This document shows positions 44,185 through 51,723 of a stretch of DNA of 64,000 nucleotides, piece by piece. A program made the translations under genes and the position numbers. Source of the stretch: JAIBJN01 sp963842305 (GTDB lineage: Bacteria > Actinomycetota > Thermoleophilia > Gaiellales > Gaiellaceae); assembly GCA_963842305.1 (NCBI GenBank), contig CAWJFW010000003.1, positions 434,001-498,000 on the forward strand, read 5' to 3'. The notes beneath the pieces are model-generated. The model made no database searches. It was not told the DNA's origin and was given only the letters and a program-made list of their open reading frames with translations. Within the stretch, counting starts at the first letter, position 1; the number at the start of each line of letters is the position of its first letter.

Positions 44185-45807
44185 ATGGCTCACAAGGAGC
44201 TTCTCTTCAGCGAGGACGCAAGGCGCGCGCTCGAGCGCGGCGTCAACGCTCTCGCTGACGCGGTCAAGGTCACCCTTGGCCCCAAGGGGCGCTATGTCGT
44301 GCTCGACAAGAAGTTCGGCGCGCCCACCATCACGAACGACGGTGTCACGATCGCACGCGAGATCGAGGTCGAGGACGTCTTCGAGAACCAGGGCGCACAG
44401 CTCGTCCGCGAGGTCGCCACGGCGACCAACGACGTCGCCGGCGACGGCACGACGACCGCGACCGTGCTCGCCCAGGCGATCGTGCGTGAGGGCCTGAAGA
44501 ACGTCGCGGCCGGTGCCAATCCGATGGGCCTCAAGCGGGGCATCGAGCTGGCCGTCGACATCGTCGTCGCAGACCTCAAGAAGCAGTCCAAGGAGATCTC
44601 GGGCAAGGAGGACATCGCCCGGGTCGCCAGCATCTCGTCGCGCGAGCGCGAGATCGGCGACGTGATCGCGGACGCCATCGAGAAGGTCGGCAAGGACGGC
44701 GTCGTGAACGTCGAGGAGGGCCAGACCTTCGGCCTCGAGCTCGAGTTTACGGAGGGCATGCAGTTCGACAAGGGCTACCTGTCGCCCTACATGATCACGG
44801 ACGCCGAGCGCATGGAGGCCGTGCTCGACGACCCGTACATCCTCATCGCCAACCAGAAGATCGGCGCGGTGAAGGACATCCTTCCGGTGCTGGAGCAGGT
44901 CATCCAGGCCGGCCGGCCGCTGCTGATCGTGGCCGAGGACGTCGAGGGCGAGTCGCTCGCCACGATCGTCGTCAACAAGCTGCGCGGAACGTTCACCGCC
45001 GTCGCCGTGAAGGCGCCGGGCTTCGGTGATCGCCGCAAGCGCATGCTCGAGGACATCGCCATCCTCTCCGGCGGCGAGGTCATCACCGAGGAGATGGGGC
45101 TCAAGCTCGAGAACACGAAGCTCTCGCAGCTCGGCCACGCGCGCAAGGTGGTCGTCACGAAGGACACGACGACGATCATCGACGGCGCGGGCGAGTCCGA
45201 GGGCATCAAGGCCCGCATCAAGCAGCTCAAGTCGGAGATCGAGACCACGGACTCGGACTTCGACCGCGAGAAGCTGCAGGAGCGGTTGGCCAAGCTCGCC
45301 GGCGGCGTCGCAGTCGTCAAGGTCGGTGCGGCCACCGAGACGGAGATGAAGGAGAAGAAGCACCGCGTCGAGGACGCCCTGCAGGCCACCCGCGCGGCTC
45401 TCGAGGAGGGCATCGTGCCGGGCGGCGGCGTCGCACTTCTGAACGCCGGCAAGGCGATCAAGCTCGACACGCTCGAGGGCGACGAGCGCACCGGTGCCTC
45501 GATCGTCGCGCGCTCCCTTGAGGAGCCCGTCCGCCAGCTGGCCCAGAACGCGGGCCTCGAGGGCTCGGTCGTGGTCGACAAGGTCCGCACCGGCACCAAG
45601 GGCCACGGACTGAACGTCGACAGCGGCGCGTACGAGGATCTGGTCAAGGCCGGCATCATCGACCCGACCATGGTCACGCGCTCGGCGCTCCAGAACGCCG
45701 CTTCGATCGCGAAGAACATCCTCACGACCGAGGCTGTCGTCGCGGAGGCGCCCGAGAAGGCGGGGGCTCCTGCGGGTATGCCGGGCGGCATGCCCGACAT
45801 GATGTAG
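44185..45807 (+). CDS. groEL: Chaperonin GroEL
   Basis: The 540-residue 60-kDa chaperonin. ATP-site motifs VTLGPKGRYVVLDK and VAGDGTTTATVLAQAI, apical-domain substrate face, signature AALEEGIVPGGGVALL and the flexible Gly/Met tail GMPGGMPDMM are all present. The length is standard. It follows groES in one transcription unit and is closed by a strong hairpin at 45834-45866. Confidence 0.98.
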   Translation: MAHKELLFSEDARRALERGVNALADAVKVTLGPKGRYVVLDKKFGAPTITNDGVTIAREIEVEDVFENQGAQLVREVATATNDVAGDGTTTATVLAQAIVREGLKNVAAGANPMGLKRGIELAVDIVVADLKKQSKEISGKEDIARVASISSREREIGDVIADAIEKVGKDGVVNVEEGQTFGLELEFTEGMQFDKGYLSPYMITDAERMEAVLDDPYILIANQKIGAVKDILPVLEQVIQAGRPLLIVAEDVEGESLATIVVNKLRGTFTAVAVKAPGFGDRRKRMLEDIAILSGGEVITEEMGLKLENTKLSQLGHARKVVVTKDTTTIIDGAGESEGIKARIKQLKSEIETTDSDFDREKLQERLAKLAGGVAVVKVGAATETEMKEKKHRVEDALQATRAALEEGIVPGGGVALLNAGKAIKLDTLEGDERTGASIVARSLEEPVRQLAQNAGLEGSVVVDKVRTGTKGHGLNVDSGAYEDLVKAGIIDPTMVTRSALQNAASIAKNILTTEAVVAEAPEKAGAPAGMPGGMPDMM

Positions 45808-45833
45808 CCGCACCCTTCTTCGGAGGTCGAAGT

Positions 45834-45866
45834 GCACCGAGGGCCGGCTCAGCCGGCCCTCGGTGC
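45834..45866 (+). terminator. Terminator hairpin after groEL
   Basis: GCACCGAGGGCCGGC and its complement form a perfect 15-bp stem with a 3-nt TCA loop, 26 bp after the groEL stop. The stem is followed by GTTCGG rather than a U-tract, as is common in high-GC actinobacteria. Confidence 0.85.
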
Positions 45867-45899
45867 GTTCGGATTGGGTCACGCGCCTACACTTGGAGC

Positions 45900-46694
45900 A
45901 TGGAATCCACGGACGCCGAGCCGGCTGTCGCCCGCAGGCCGCGAGCCTTCGTCCGCGTGGCCGGCCCTGACGCCGCGGACTACCTGCAGCGGATGCTCTC
46001 CAACGATGTAGCCGCGCTCGCGCCAGGCGATTCCTGCGAGGCGCTTCTCCTGACCCCCAAGGCGCGCGTGATCGCGCCGATGCGCGTTCTCCGCCGCTCG
46101 CAGGACGACTTCCTGCTACTCACCGAACCCGAGCTGGGCGACGCGCTGCGCGGCCAGCTCGTGCGGATGCGATTCGCCGCGAAGGCGGAGATCGAGCTCG
46201 AGGAGCACATGTCGACGCTCGTCTTCGGAAGCGAGGCCGAAGGAATCCCCAACGCGGACTACGGCCGGCCGGCGGTCGAGGTTCTCGATGCGGCGCTCGA
46301 CCCGAGCGTCGACGAGGAGGGCCTCGAGATCATGCGCATCGAAGCCGGCACGCCGCGCTTCGGCAAGGAGATCGACGACCGCGTCCTCCCCGCCGAGGCC
46401 GGACTGGTCGAGCGGGCCGTCAGCCTGACGAAAGGGTGCTATCCGGGCCAGGAGCCGATTGCCCGTCTCCTTTACCGCGGGCACGCGAACCGGGAGCTCC
46501 GCGTGCTGGCGCTGGACGGCGAGGAGCTGCCCGCCCCCGACGCCGAGCTGAGCCTCGACGAGAAGGTCGTCGGCCGTGTGACGAGCGCCGCCCGCGCCAA
46601 CGGCGGCATCGTGGCGCTCGCCTACGTGCGCGTCGAGGTGCCCGCGGATTCCGAGCTCACGGTCGGTCGCTCAAAAGCACGGCCGCTACACTGA
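45900..46694 (+). CDS. ygfZ: YgfZ/GcvT-like folate-binding protein
   Basis: A 264-residue homologue of YgfZ, a tetrahydrofolate-binding protein that assists Fe-S enzyme repair or maturation, with the diagnostic KGCYPGQEPIARL motif (K-G-C-Y-x-G-Q-E) holding the functional Cys. The N-terminal half is GcvT-like (FVRVAGPDAADYLQRMLSNDVAAL). The ATG at 45900 lies 6 nt after TACACT (45888-45893), indicating a leaderless mRNA. A tRNA gene begins 10 bp after its stop. Confidence 0.9.
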   Translation: MESTDAEPAVARRPRAFVRVAGPDAADYLQRMLSNDVAALAPGDSCEALLLTPKARVIAPMRVLRRSQDDFLLLTEPELGDALRGQLVRMRFAAKAEIELEEHMSTLVFGSEAEGIPNADYGRPAVEVLDAALDPSVDEEGLEIMRIEAGTPRFGKEIDDRVLPAEAGLVERAVSLTKGCYPGQEPIARLLYRGHANRELRVLALDGEELPAPDAELSLDEKVVGRVTSAARANGGIVALAYVRVEVPADSELTVGRSKARPLH

Positions 46695-46704
46695 TCGACG
46701 CCCC

Positions 46705-46777
46705 GCGCCCGTAGCTCAGGGGATAGAGCGCTGCCCTGCGGAGGCAGAGGTCGCACGTTCGAATCGTGCCGGGCGCA
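46705..46777 (+). tRNA. tRNA-Arg (anticodon GCG)
   Basis: A complete cloverleaf of 73 nt: acceptor GCGCCCG/CGGGCGC, D stem GCTC/GAGC, anticodon stem CTGCC/GGCAG with loop CTGCGGA (anticodon GCG at 46738-46740), variable loop AGGTC, T stem GCACG/CGTGC with TTCGAAT. Discriminator A. The CCA end is not encoded. GCG reads CGC and CGU as arginine, whereas most bacteria use an ACG anticodon edited to inosine for this box. Confidence 0.92.
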
Positions 46778-46783
46778 TCATGG

Positions 46784-46809
46784 AAAAGGCCAGCAACGAC
46801 GGGCCTTTG
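46784..46809 (+). terminator. Terminator after tRNA-Arg
   Basis: AAAGGCC (46785-46791) and GGCCTTT (46802-46808) form a 7-bp stem with a loop of about 10 nt, seven bases past the tRNA. The closing TTTGT run gives a short U-tract. Confidence 0.65.
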
Positions 46810-46891
46810 TCCCGAATCACCTCCACGGTGTAAGCTGCGCTCGCCCCTGGGGCCAGTCGGCTCCGAGCGGACGAAACGGAGGCGGTGGTCC

Positions 46892-47767
46892 ATGCGGAGG
46901 CTCTCGTTCGCGGTCGTGGCCGCGACACTCATCGTCCTGATGCACCAAGGTGGCATCCCGGCGGCGAGCGCAGGTGTTGGGGGCACGGGGACCGTCTCCT
47001 ACCTCGCTCTCGGCGACTCGGTGGCGTTCGGCTTCCAGCCCGGCAAGGGCGAGACCAATGGGTACGTCGGCCGTGTGTGGCGAAACGCCCGGCAGGAAAT
47101 CCCCGGGCTTCGCCTTCGGAACGTGAGCTGCGTCGGCGAGACGAGTCGCTCGCTGATCACCGGGGAGCGCTCGGGGTGTCGGTACGCAGCCGGGTCGCAG
47201 CTCGGCGCGGCGGTCTCCTTCCTGGAGGCGCATCCGGGGGAGGTCGCGTTCATCACGATCGACATCGGTGGGAACGACCTCATCGCTCGATGCCTCGACT
47301 GGAACACGGGCCTGCTCGAAAGGGCGTGCGTGGTCGATCAGCGCCCCCGGCTGCAGACGAGGGTGAGACGCATCGTCGATGCCTTGACTGCGGCGGCACC
47401 GGGCGTGCCGATCGTCGCCATGACGTACTACAACCCGCTCCTCGGTCTCTGGGGTCTGGTCCCCGGAGGTCGCCCGCTGGCGCGAGCCGACCAGCGGGCC
47501 TGGGCTGTGTTCAACGCCGGGCTCGCGAGCGCTTACGCCGACGCCGGGGCCACGGTGGCCGACGTCGCGTCGACCTTCCGGATCGACGACTTCACGGACA
47601 CCGTCGTGGTGCGTGGCCGCGGTCGGATCCCCGTCAACGTGGCGCTCGCCTGCAAGTTGACGTGGTTCTGCTCGACGAGATTCACCGCCGACGTGCACCC
47701 GAACTGGAAGGGCTACAGGAAGATCGCCCGCACGTTCAACCGGGAGCTCCAGGTTCTGCTGCCGTAA
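46892..47767 (+). CDS. Secreted SGNH/GDSL hydrolase
   Basis: A 291-residue esterase/lipase-type enzyme with an N-terminal signal peptide (FAVVAATLIVLMHQGGIPAASA). SGNH blocks are visible: YLALGDSVAFGF (nucleophile Ser), the Gly region in NVSCVGET, DIGGNDL (Asn) and DVHPNWKGY (catalytic Asp/His). Paired Cys residues suggest extracytoplasmic disulfides. The ATG at 46892 has an upstream GGAGG. A TAAGCT hexamer at 46829-46834 could start a mRNA with a leader of about 50 nt. Substrate unknown. Confidence 0.88.
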   Translation: MRRLSFAVVAATLIVLMHQGGIPAASAGVGGTGTVSYLALGDSVAFGFQPGKGETNGYVGRVWRNARQEIPGLRLRNVSCVGETSRSLITGERSGCRYAAGSQLGAAVSFLEAHPGEVAFITIDIGGNDLIARCLDWNTGLLERACVVDQRPRLQTRVRRIVDALTAAAPGVPIVAMTYYNPLLGLWGLVPGGRPLARADQRAWAVFNAGLASAYADAGATVADVASTFRIDDFTDTVVVRGRGRIPVNVALACKLTWFCSTRFTADVHPNWKGYRKIARTFNRELQVLLP

Positions 47768-47820
47768 CGGTGGTCGCTCCTCTCCCGTCAGGGCGTTTGC
47801 CGGCTACGGGCAGACAGAGC

Positions 47821-48198
47821 TCAACCTGCTGACGGCCACTGGGGCGCCCGCGGCTCCTCGCGCGCGAGGCTCTGCCAGTCACCTTCCCGCGTCGGCGAGA
47901 AGACGTCGATCACAACCGCGCCCTCGGGCCCGGCCCGGACCTCGTGCGGGACGTCGGAGGGGATGTTCCAGGTCGCGCCGGGGCCGAGTGTCCGCTCCTC
48001 GTCGGCGACGCGGAAGCTCACGTTCCCCTGGATCACCATCCCGAGCTGCTCGCTCACGTGGTGATGCTCGGGCACGAGGGCGTCGGGCTCGAGCTCGACG
48101 ACCGCCAGCGTGGTCTGTTGGCCGTGCACCTCGCGCGCAACGACGTCGTCCCAGATCCGCAGGGGCCCGACGGCCCCGATGTCCTCGAACGCGCTCAC
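47821..48198 (-). CDS. Cupin-domain protein
   Basis: A 125-residue single cupin barrel with the first metal motif PEHHHVSEQLGMVIQG and second motif TWNIPSDVPHEVRAGPEG. It probably binds a divalent metal and a small ligand, but no enzyme activity can be assigned. The GTG at 48198 has a GGAGG upstream. It is flanked by the convergent SGNH hydrolase and the divergent BtuF-like gene. Confidence 0.82.
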   Translation of the reverse strand: MSAFEDIGAVGPLRIWDDVVAREVHGQQTTLAVVELEPDALVPEHHHVSEQLGMVIQGNVSFRVADEERTLGPGATWNIPSDVPHEVRAGPEGAVVIDVFSPTREGDWQSLAREEPRAPQWPSAG

Positions 48199-48272
48199 AG
48201 GTCTGTACCTCCTCGAGAGCCGGTGGAGAGGAGGCTAACGGCAGGAGCCGTCCACGGGGTAGCCTGGTCTAC

Positions 48273-49184
48273 GTGCGGATCTGCTCGCTCGTTCCCGCGG
48301 CAACCGAGGTGCTCTTCGCCCTTGGCCTCGGGGACCAGGTCGTCGGCGTCACCCACGAGTGCGACTGGCCGCCGGAGGCGGCGGCGAAGCCGGTCGTCAC
48401 CGCGTCGCTGATCCAGACCGGAGACCTTTCGAGCGCCGCGGTCGACCAGATCGTCGCCGAGACCGCCCGAAACGGCAGGCCGTTGTATGCGATCGAGGAG
48501 GAGCAGTGGGCCGAGATCGAGGCCGACGTCGTCGTCATGCAGGAGCTCTGCGACGTCTGCGCGGTCTCGACCGATCAGGTGGAGGGCGCGCTGAGCGCGC
48601 GTCCGCTGGACGTCGGGGTGCTGAACTACTCCCCCTCGACGCTGGACGGCATCCAGGAGGCGATCGGCGAGCTGGGCGAGTGGCTCGGCGCCGCTGGGGC
48701 AGCGGAGGACCTGGCGGCGGGAATGCAGAACCGCCTCGATCGGGTCTCCTCGGCGCTCGCAGCCGTCGAGACCGCGCCGCGGGTCTTCGTCACCGAGTGG
48801 CTGGAGCCGCCGTATTCCGCGGGCCACTGGGTGCCGGACATGGTCTCGGCGGCGAGGGGCACGGACGTCGCCGGCATGTCGGGGGAGCCCTCGCACCGCA
48901 TGCGCTGGCCGGACGTGGCCGCCCTCGAGCCCGAGGTCGTCGTTCTCGCCCCGTGCGGATTCGATCTCGACCGGACGCTCTCGGAAGTCGTCCCGCTCGA
49001 TCTCTCAGCGCACCTCCTCGGGACGCCGGCACGGCAGGAGAGCCGCGTCTTCGCGGTCGACGCGAACGCCCTCTTCTCGCGACCCGGCCCGCGCGTCGTA
49101 GACGGCGTCGAGCTGCTCGCCTACCTGCTGCATCCCGCCGAGTACCCGGATCCCGGCGCACCCTGGAGCCGGGTGCGGCTCTAG
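48273..49184 (+). CDS. BtuF-like periplasmic-binding-fold protein without signal peptide
   Basis: A 303-residue protein of the cobalamin/siderophore-binding-protein fold: RICSLVPAATEVLFALGLGDQVVGVTHECDWPP, IVAETARNGRPLYAI, LNYSPSTLDGIQEAI, then VVLAPCGFDLDRTLSEV. It lacks any signal peptide or lipobox, and no ABC permease is near. It therefore probably works inside the cell, as some BtuF-like proteins are annotated. TAGCCT (48260-48265) lies 7 nt before the GTG. The stop overlaps that of the convergent Rieske gene. Confidence 0.85.
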   Translation: MRICSLVPAATEVLFALGLGDQVVGVTHECDWPPEAAAKPVVTASLIQTGDLSSAAVDQIVAETARNGRPLYAIEEEQWAEIEADVVVMQELCDVCAVSTDQVEGALSARPLDVGVLNYSPSTLDGIQEAIGELGEWLGAAGAAEDLAAGMQNRLDRVSSALAAVETAPRVFVTEWLEPPYSAGHWVPDMVSAARGTDVAGMSGEPSHRMRWPDVAALEPEVVVLAPCGFDLDRTLSEVVPLDLSAHLLGTPARQESRVFAVDANALFSRPGPRVVDGVELLAYLLHPAEYPDPGAPWSRVRL

Positions 49185-49504
49185 TCCTGATCGAGGCGGA
49201 TGCGGAGCTCGTCGCCGACGATCTCGACCGGATAGCGCCGGGCGGCCTCGTCGCCGACCAGGCACGCGCCCGTGGCGAGGTCGAAACGCCACCCGTGGTA
49301 GGCGCACTCGAGGATGTCGCCGAGCACCTCGCCGTCCACGAGCGGGTTGCCCTGGTGTGGGCAGGCGTTGTCGAAGGCGTGGAGCTGGTCGTCGACGCGC
49401 AGGACGACGATCTCACGGTCTCCGGCCTGAACCACGGCGCGGTCTCCCTTGAGGACGCTTGCCGGAACACCGAGCCAGCCCGCTCCGGAAACCGCTTCCT
49501 CCAC
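49181..49504 (-). CDS. Rieske [2Fe-2S] ferredoxin-like protein
   Basis: A 107-residue Rieske protein with the ligand boxes CPHQGNPL (Cys-x-His) and CAYHGW (Cys-x2-His), 18 residues apart, and the C-terminal strand DELRIRL. Small soluble Rieske proteins of this type pass electrons to oxygenases or act in nitrite-reductase-like partners. No oxygenase is adjacent. The GTG at 49504 lies 7 nt after TAGTCT, which overlaps the promoter of the divergent gene. Confidence 0.88.
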   Translation of the reverse strand: MEEAVSGAGWLGVPASVLKGDRAVVQAGDREIVVLRVDDQLHAFDNACPHQGNPLVDGEVLGDILECAYHGWRFDLATGACLVGDEAARRYPVEIVGDELRIRLDQD

Positions 49505-49510
49505 GCCGCC

Positions 49511-49517
49511 TAGACTA
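49511..49517. promoter_or_regulatory. Overlapping divergent -10 boxes (Rieske / OCD family)
   Basis: TAGACTA reads TAGACT on the plus strand (10 nt before the GTG at 49527) and TAGTCT on the minus strand (7 nt before the Rieske GTG). The start codons are only 22 bp apart, so there is no room for untranslated leaders. Confidence 0.55.
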
Positions 49518-49526
49518 TCCCGCCCC

Positions 49527-50456
49527 GTGCCGCTCTTCCTTCGCGAAGCCGATGTCGAGGAGCTCCTCAGTCCGGCCGACGCCGTCGAGGTCGTCGATGC
49601 GTGCTTCGGCCGCATGGCGCGCGGAGCGGTCGAGCTCGAGCCCCGCCGCCGCCTCAGGCTCGAGCACGGCCGCCTGCACCTCATGGCCGCCGCGGATCTC
49701 GAGCTTCACCGCACCGGCGTGAAGACGTATTCGGGCTTTGCCGAGGGCGTGCGCTACGTCTTCGCGCTGTTCGCCGCGGACCGACCGGAGCTGCTCGCGT
49801 TGATCGAAGCCGACCGGATGGGCCAGCTTCGAACCGGAGCTGCGAGCGCGGTCGCCGTCCGCCACCTGGCGAGGCCAAGGGCCCGCACCCTCGGGCTCAT
49901 CGGCACCGGCTGGCAGGCGGAGAGTCAGCTCGCATGCATTCGGGCCGTGCTTCCGGAGCTCGAGCGGGTCGTCGTCTACTCGCGAAACGCGGAGCGGCTC
50001 GAGGACTTCTGTCGACGGTTCGACTGTGAGGCGGGCGAGTACAACCGGGATGCGGCAGAGCAGGAGGTCGTCGTGACGATCACGAACTCCCGCGATCCGG
50101 TGCTCCGGGGCGAATGGCTCCGGCCCGGGGCGCTGGTGTGTGCCGCCGGCGCAAACTGGATCGAGGCGCGGGAGCTCGACAACGCCGTCCTCGAGCGTGC
50201 GACGTTCGTGTGCTGCGACTCTCTGGAGCAGGCGAGGCTGGAGGCCGGCGACCTCGTCGAGCCCGTCGAGCGCGGCGTCCTCGACTGGCTGGAGGTGCAC
50301 GAGCTGGCGGAGGTGGTCGGCGGCGAGACGGCCGGCCGCCAGCACGACGACGACATCGTTCTCTTCAAGAGCCTCGGCATCGCCGCGGAGGACGTTGCGG
50401 CCGCCGCCTTCGTCTTCGACCGGGCGGTCGAGCGCGGTGCCGGCATCGAGCTCTAG
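49527..50456 (+). CDS. Ornithine cyclodeaminase / mu-crystallin family protein
   Basis: A 309-residue NAD(P)-dependent member of the OCD/mu-crystallin family. Features: LMAAADLELHRTGVKTYSG, RTGAASAVAVRHLARP, then the Rossmann motif LGLIGTGWQAESQLACIRAV, ITNSRDPVL and GANWIEARELD. Members act as ornithine cyclodeaminase, ketimine reductase or alanine dehydrogenase, and the substrate is not resolved here. The GTG at 49527 is the first codon of conserved sequence. Its stop codon lies inside the left arm of a long inverted repeat. Confidence 0.88.
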   Translation: MPLFLREADVEELLSPADAVEVVDACFGRMARGAVELEPRRRLRLEHGRLHLMAAADLELHRTGVKTYSGFAEGVRYVFALFAADRPELLALIEADRMGQLRTGAASAVAVRHLARPRARTLGLIGTGWQAESQLACIRAVLPELERVVVYSRNAERLEDFCRRFDCEAGEYNRDAAEQEVVVTITNSRDPVLRGEWLRPGALVCAAGANWIEARELDNAVLERATFVCCDSLEQARLEAGDLVEPVERGVLDWLEVHELAEVVGGETAGRQHDDDIVLFKSLGIAAEDVAAAAFVFDRAVERGAGIEL

Positions 50457-50538
50457 GAGGGTTTGGCGGAACGTCGCTGCGTCGCCAGGTGCGAGGAGCG
50501 CGGCGGCGCACGCCGTCGGTTTCGCCAAACCCTCCTAG
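50453..50538. repeat. 20-bp inverted repeat enclosing convergent stop codons
   Basis: Left arm 50453-50472 (CTAGGAGGGTTTGGCGGAAC) is complementary to right arm 50519-50538 at 19 of 20 positions, with a 46-nt GC-rich centre that can itself pair partly (GCGTCGCC with GGCGGCGC). The arms contain the stop codons of the converging OCD-family and acetyltransferase genes. It is likely a bidirectional terminator, but the long arms are unusual. Confidence 0.7.
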
Positions 50539-51047
50539 CGAAGATCCTCCGGAAGGAGGTCGAGCAAAAGGCCGTCGTGCCAGGAGCCGTCGACACCGCG
50601 CTCATACCGGCGCATGACTCCCACCCGGCGGAACCCGACCTGCTCGTAGGACCGGATCGCCCGCTCGTTGGCGACGGCCGGGTCGATGGTGAGGCGGTGA
50701 TGTCCGCGCTCCTCGATGAGCCAGCGGGCAAGCGTCCGCACTGTGTCAGCCCCGAGACCCCGGCCGTGGACGGCCGTCGTGAGGAAGATGTCGATGTTGG
50801 CGTGCCGGTAGTCGGGGTCCGTCTCCTCGTTCGCCTCGACGAGTCCGATCACCTCGCCGTCGAGCTCGACCGCGAGGACGAAGGCATCCTCGTCCGCGCC
50901 CGCCTTCTCGAGGAGGTCCTGCTCGTTGAGCCCGAGCCACCAGCGGGCGACCTCGGGCTCGGCGGCGATGCGTGCGAGCTGCGGGACGTCCGAGATCTCC
51001 AACGGACGGAGCGTCACCCGCTCCCCGTGGAGGCCCTCGAAGCCCAT
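50535..51047 (-). CDS. GNAT family N-acetyltransferase (AAC(6')/RimJ-like)
   Basis: A 170-residue acetyl-CoA-dependent transferase. The fold is visible from VTLRPLEISDVPQLARIAAEPEVARWW through IGLVEANEE, NIDIFLTTAVHGRGLGADTVRTLARWLIEERGHHRLTIDP (acetyl-CoA loop HGRGLG) to NERAIRSYEQVGFRRVGVMRRYERG. It resembles aminoglycoside 6'-acetyltransferase relatives, but a resistance role should not be assumed. It starts 3 bp after the small upstream gene, so the two are co-transcribed. Confidence 0.88.
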   Translation of the reverse strand: MGFEGLHGERVTLRPLEISDVPQLARIAAEPEVARWWLGLNEQDLLEKAGADEDAFVLAVELDGEVIGLVEANEETDPDYRHANIDIFLTTAVHGRGLGADTVRTLARWLIEERGHHRLTIDPAVANERAIRSYEQVGFRRVGVMRRYERGVDGSWHDGLLLDLLPEDLR

Positions 51048-51050
51048 CGG

Positions 51051-51320
51051 TCAGGTCGCGTCGCGCACGTGCTCGGCGGCCGTCGCCGCCGTGTCTTCGC
51101 CGACTGCGCGAATGACCTCCGGCTGTTCGAGCAGCCGCAGGCGCTGTTCGTCCGTCGCCCTGTTCTTGAGATAGGGATCGTTGAGGATGTCTTCGAGCGA
51201 GCGGCCCTGACGGTGCTCACGGACGATGTAGGACGTCAGAGCGTCCTCCTTCGAGATCCCGTGCGAAGACTGGGTGCCGGACTCGTCGCCCTTGCCGAAA
51301 AGCTTGGAGAAGAAGCCCAC
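51051..51320 (-). CDS. Small conserved-looking protein, unknown function
   Basis: An 89-residue hydrophilic protein (GFFSKLFGKGDESGTQSSHGISKEDALTSYIVREHRQGRSLEDILNDPYLKNRATDEQRLRLLEQPEVIRAV), largely helical. I do not recognise the family. The GTG at 51320 lies 6 nt after TACAAT, a near-consensus -10 on this strand, shared with the divergent gene. It is the promoter-proximal partner of the acetyltransferase. Confidence 0.72.
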   Translation of the reverse strand: MGFFSKLFGKGDESGTQSSHGISKEDALTSYIVREHRQGRSLEDILNDPYLKNRATDEQRLRLLEQPEVIRAVGEDTAATAAEHVRDAT

Positions 51321-51326
51321 CGCGCG

Positions 51327-51336
51327 ATTGTATCCT
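51327..51336. promoter_or_regulatory. Overlapping divergent -10 boxes (two unknown genes)
   Basis: ATTGTATCCT reads TACAAT on the minus strand (6 nt before the GTG at 51320) and TATCCT on the plus strand (9 nt before the GTG at 51346). The hexamers share two bases, and the two start codons are 25 bp apart. Confidence 0.6.
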
Positions 51337-51345
51337 TGGGTTCCA

Positions 51346-51687
51346 GTGGAGCCCGATGGCATGCGATTTGCCGCGCGCACCCTGCAAGGGATGGGCGAGG
51401 ACGGCGGGCGCGAGGAGATCACGATCTGGATCGAGCGCAGACCAGGGGCGCTCTGGGCGGTCGGGCGCGCGATCGACATCGGCAACCGCAGGATCCCGCA
51501 GCCCCGTCCCGACGACTACGTCTTCGAGGGCTACGAGATGGGCGACGCGCTCGAAGCGGCGAACACCGCGCTCAAGGACGACCTCGAGGTGTCGGCCGAG
51601 GAAGGGCTGACGGAGACGGTCCCGCTTTTCGCCGAGGACGAGCTCCTGAAGCCGCTCGAGCGCTGGTTCTTCGGCCACAAGCCCTGA
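51346..51687 (+). CDS. Conserved-looking protein, unknown function
   Basis: A 113-residue protein with a strand-rich first half (ITIWIERRPGALWAVGRAIDIGNRRI) and a helical, acidic second half (EMGDALEAANTALKDDLEVSAEEG). No catalytic motif is seen and no family is recognised. The GTG at 51346 lies 9 nt after TATCCT. It is divergent from another small unknown gene and convergent with the DtxR-type regulator. Confidence 0.68.
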   Translation: MEPDGMRFAARTLQGMGEDGGREEITIWIERRPGALWAVGRAIDIGNRRIPQPRPDDYVFEGYEMGDALEAANTALKDDLEVSAEEGLTETVPLFAEDELLKPLERWFFGHKP

Positions 51688-51723
51688 ACTCGGCCAGGCC
51701 GGCGAGGGGGCGAACCGGAGTCG

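Noticed and set aside
46657..46986. A 109-codon minus-strand ORF over the tRNA
   Set aside because: It reads the complement of the tRNA-Arg gene. Similarity to other ORFs would only reflect tRNA sequence.
50453..50538. Integron attC site
   Set aside because: Arms are too perfect and the R'/R'' core sites are not seen. No integrase is nearby.
50535..51047. Aminoglycoside resistance gene
   Set aside because: The GNAT fold alone does not show aminoglycoside specificity, and similar proteins acetylate many substrates.
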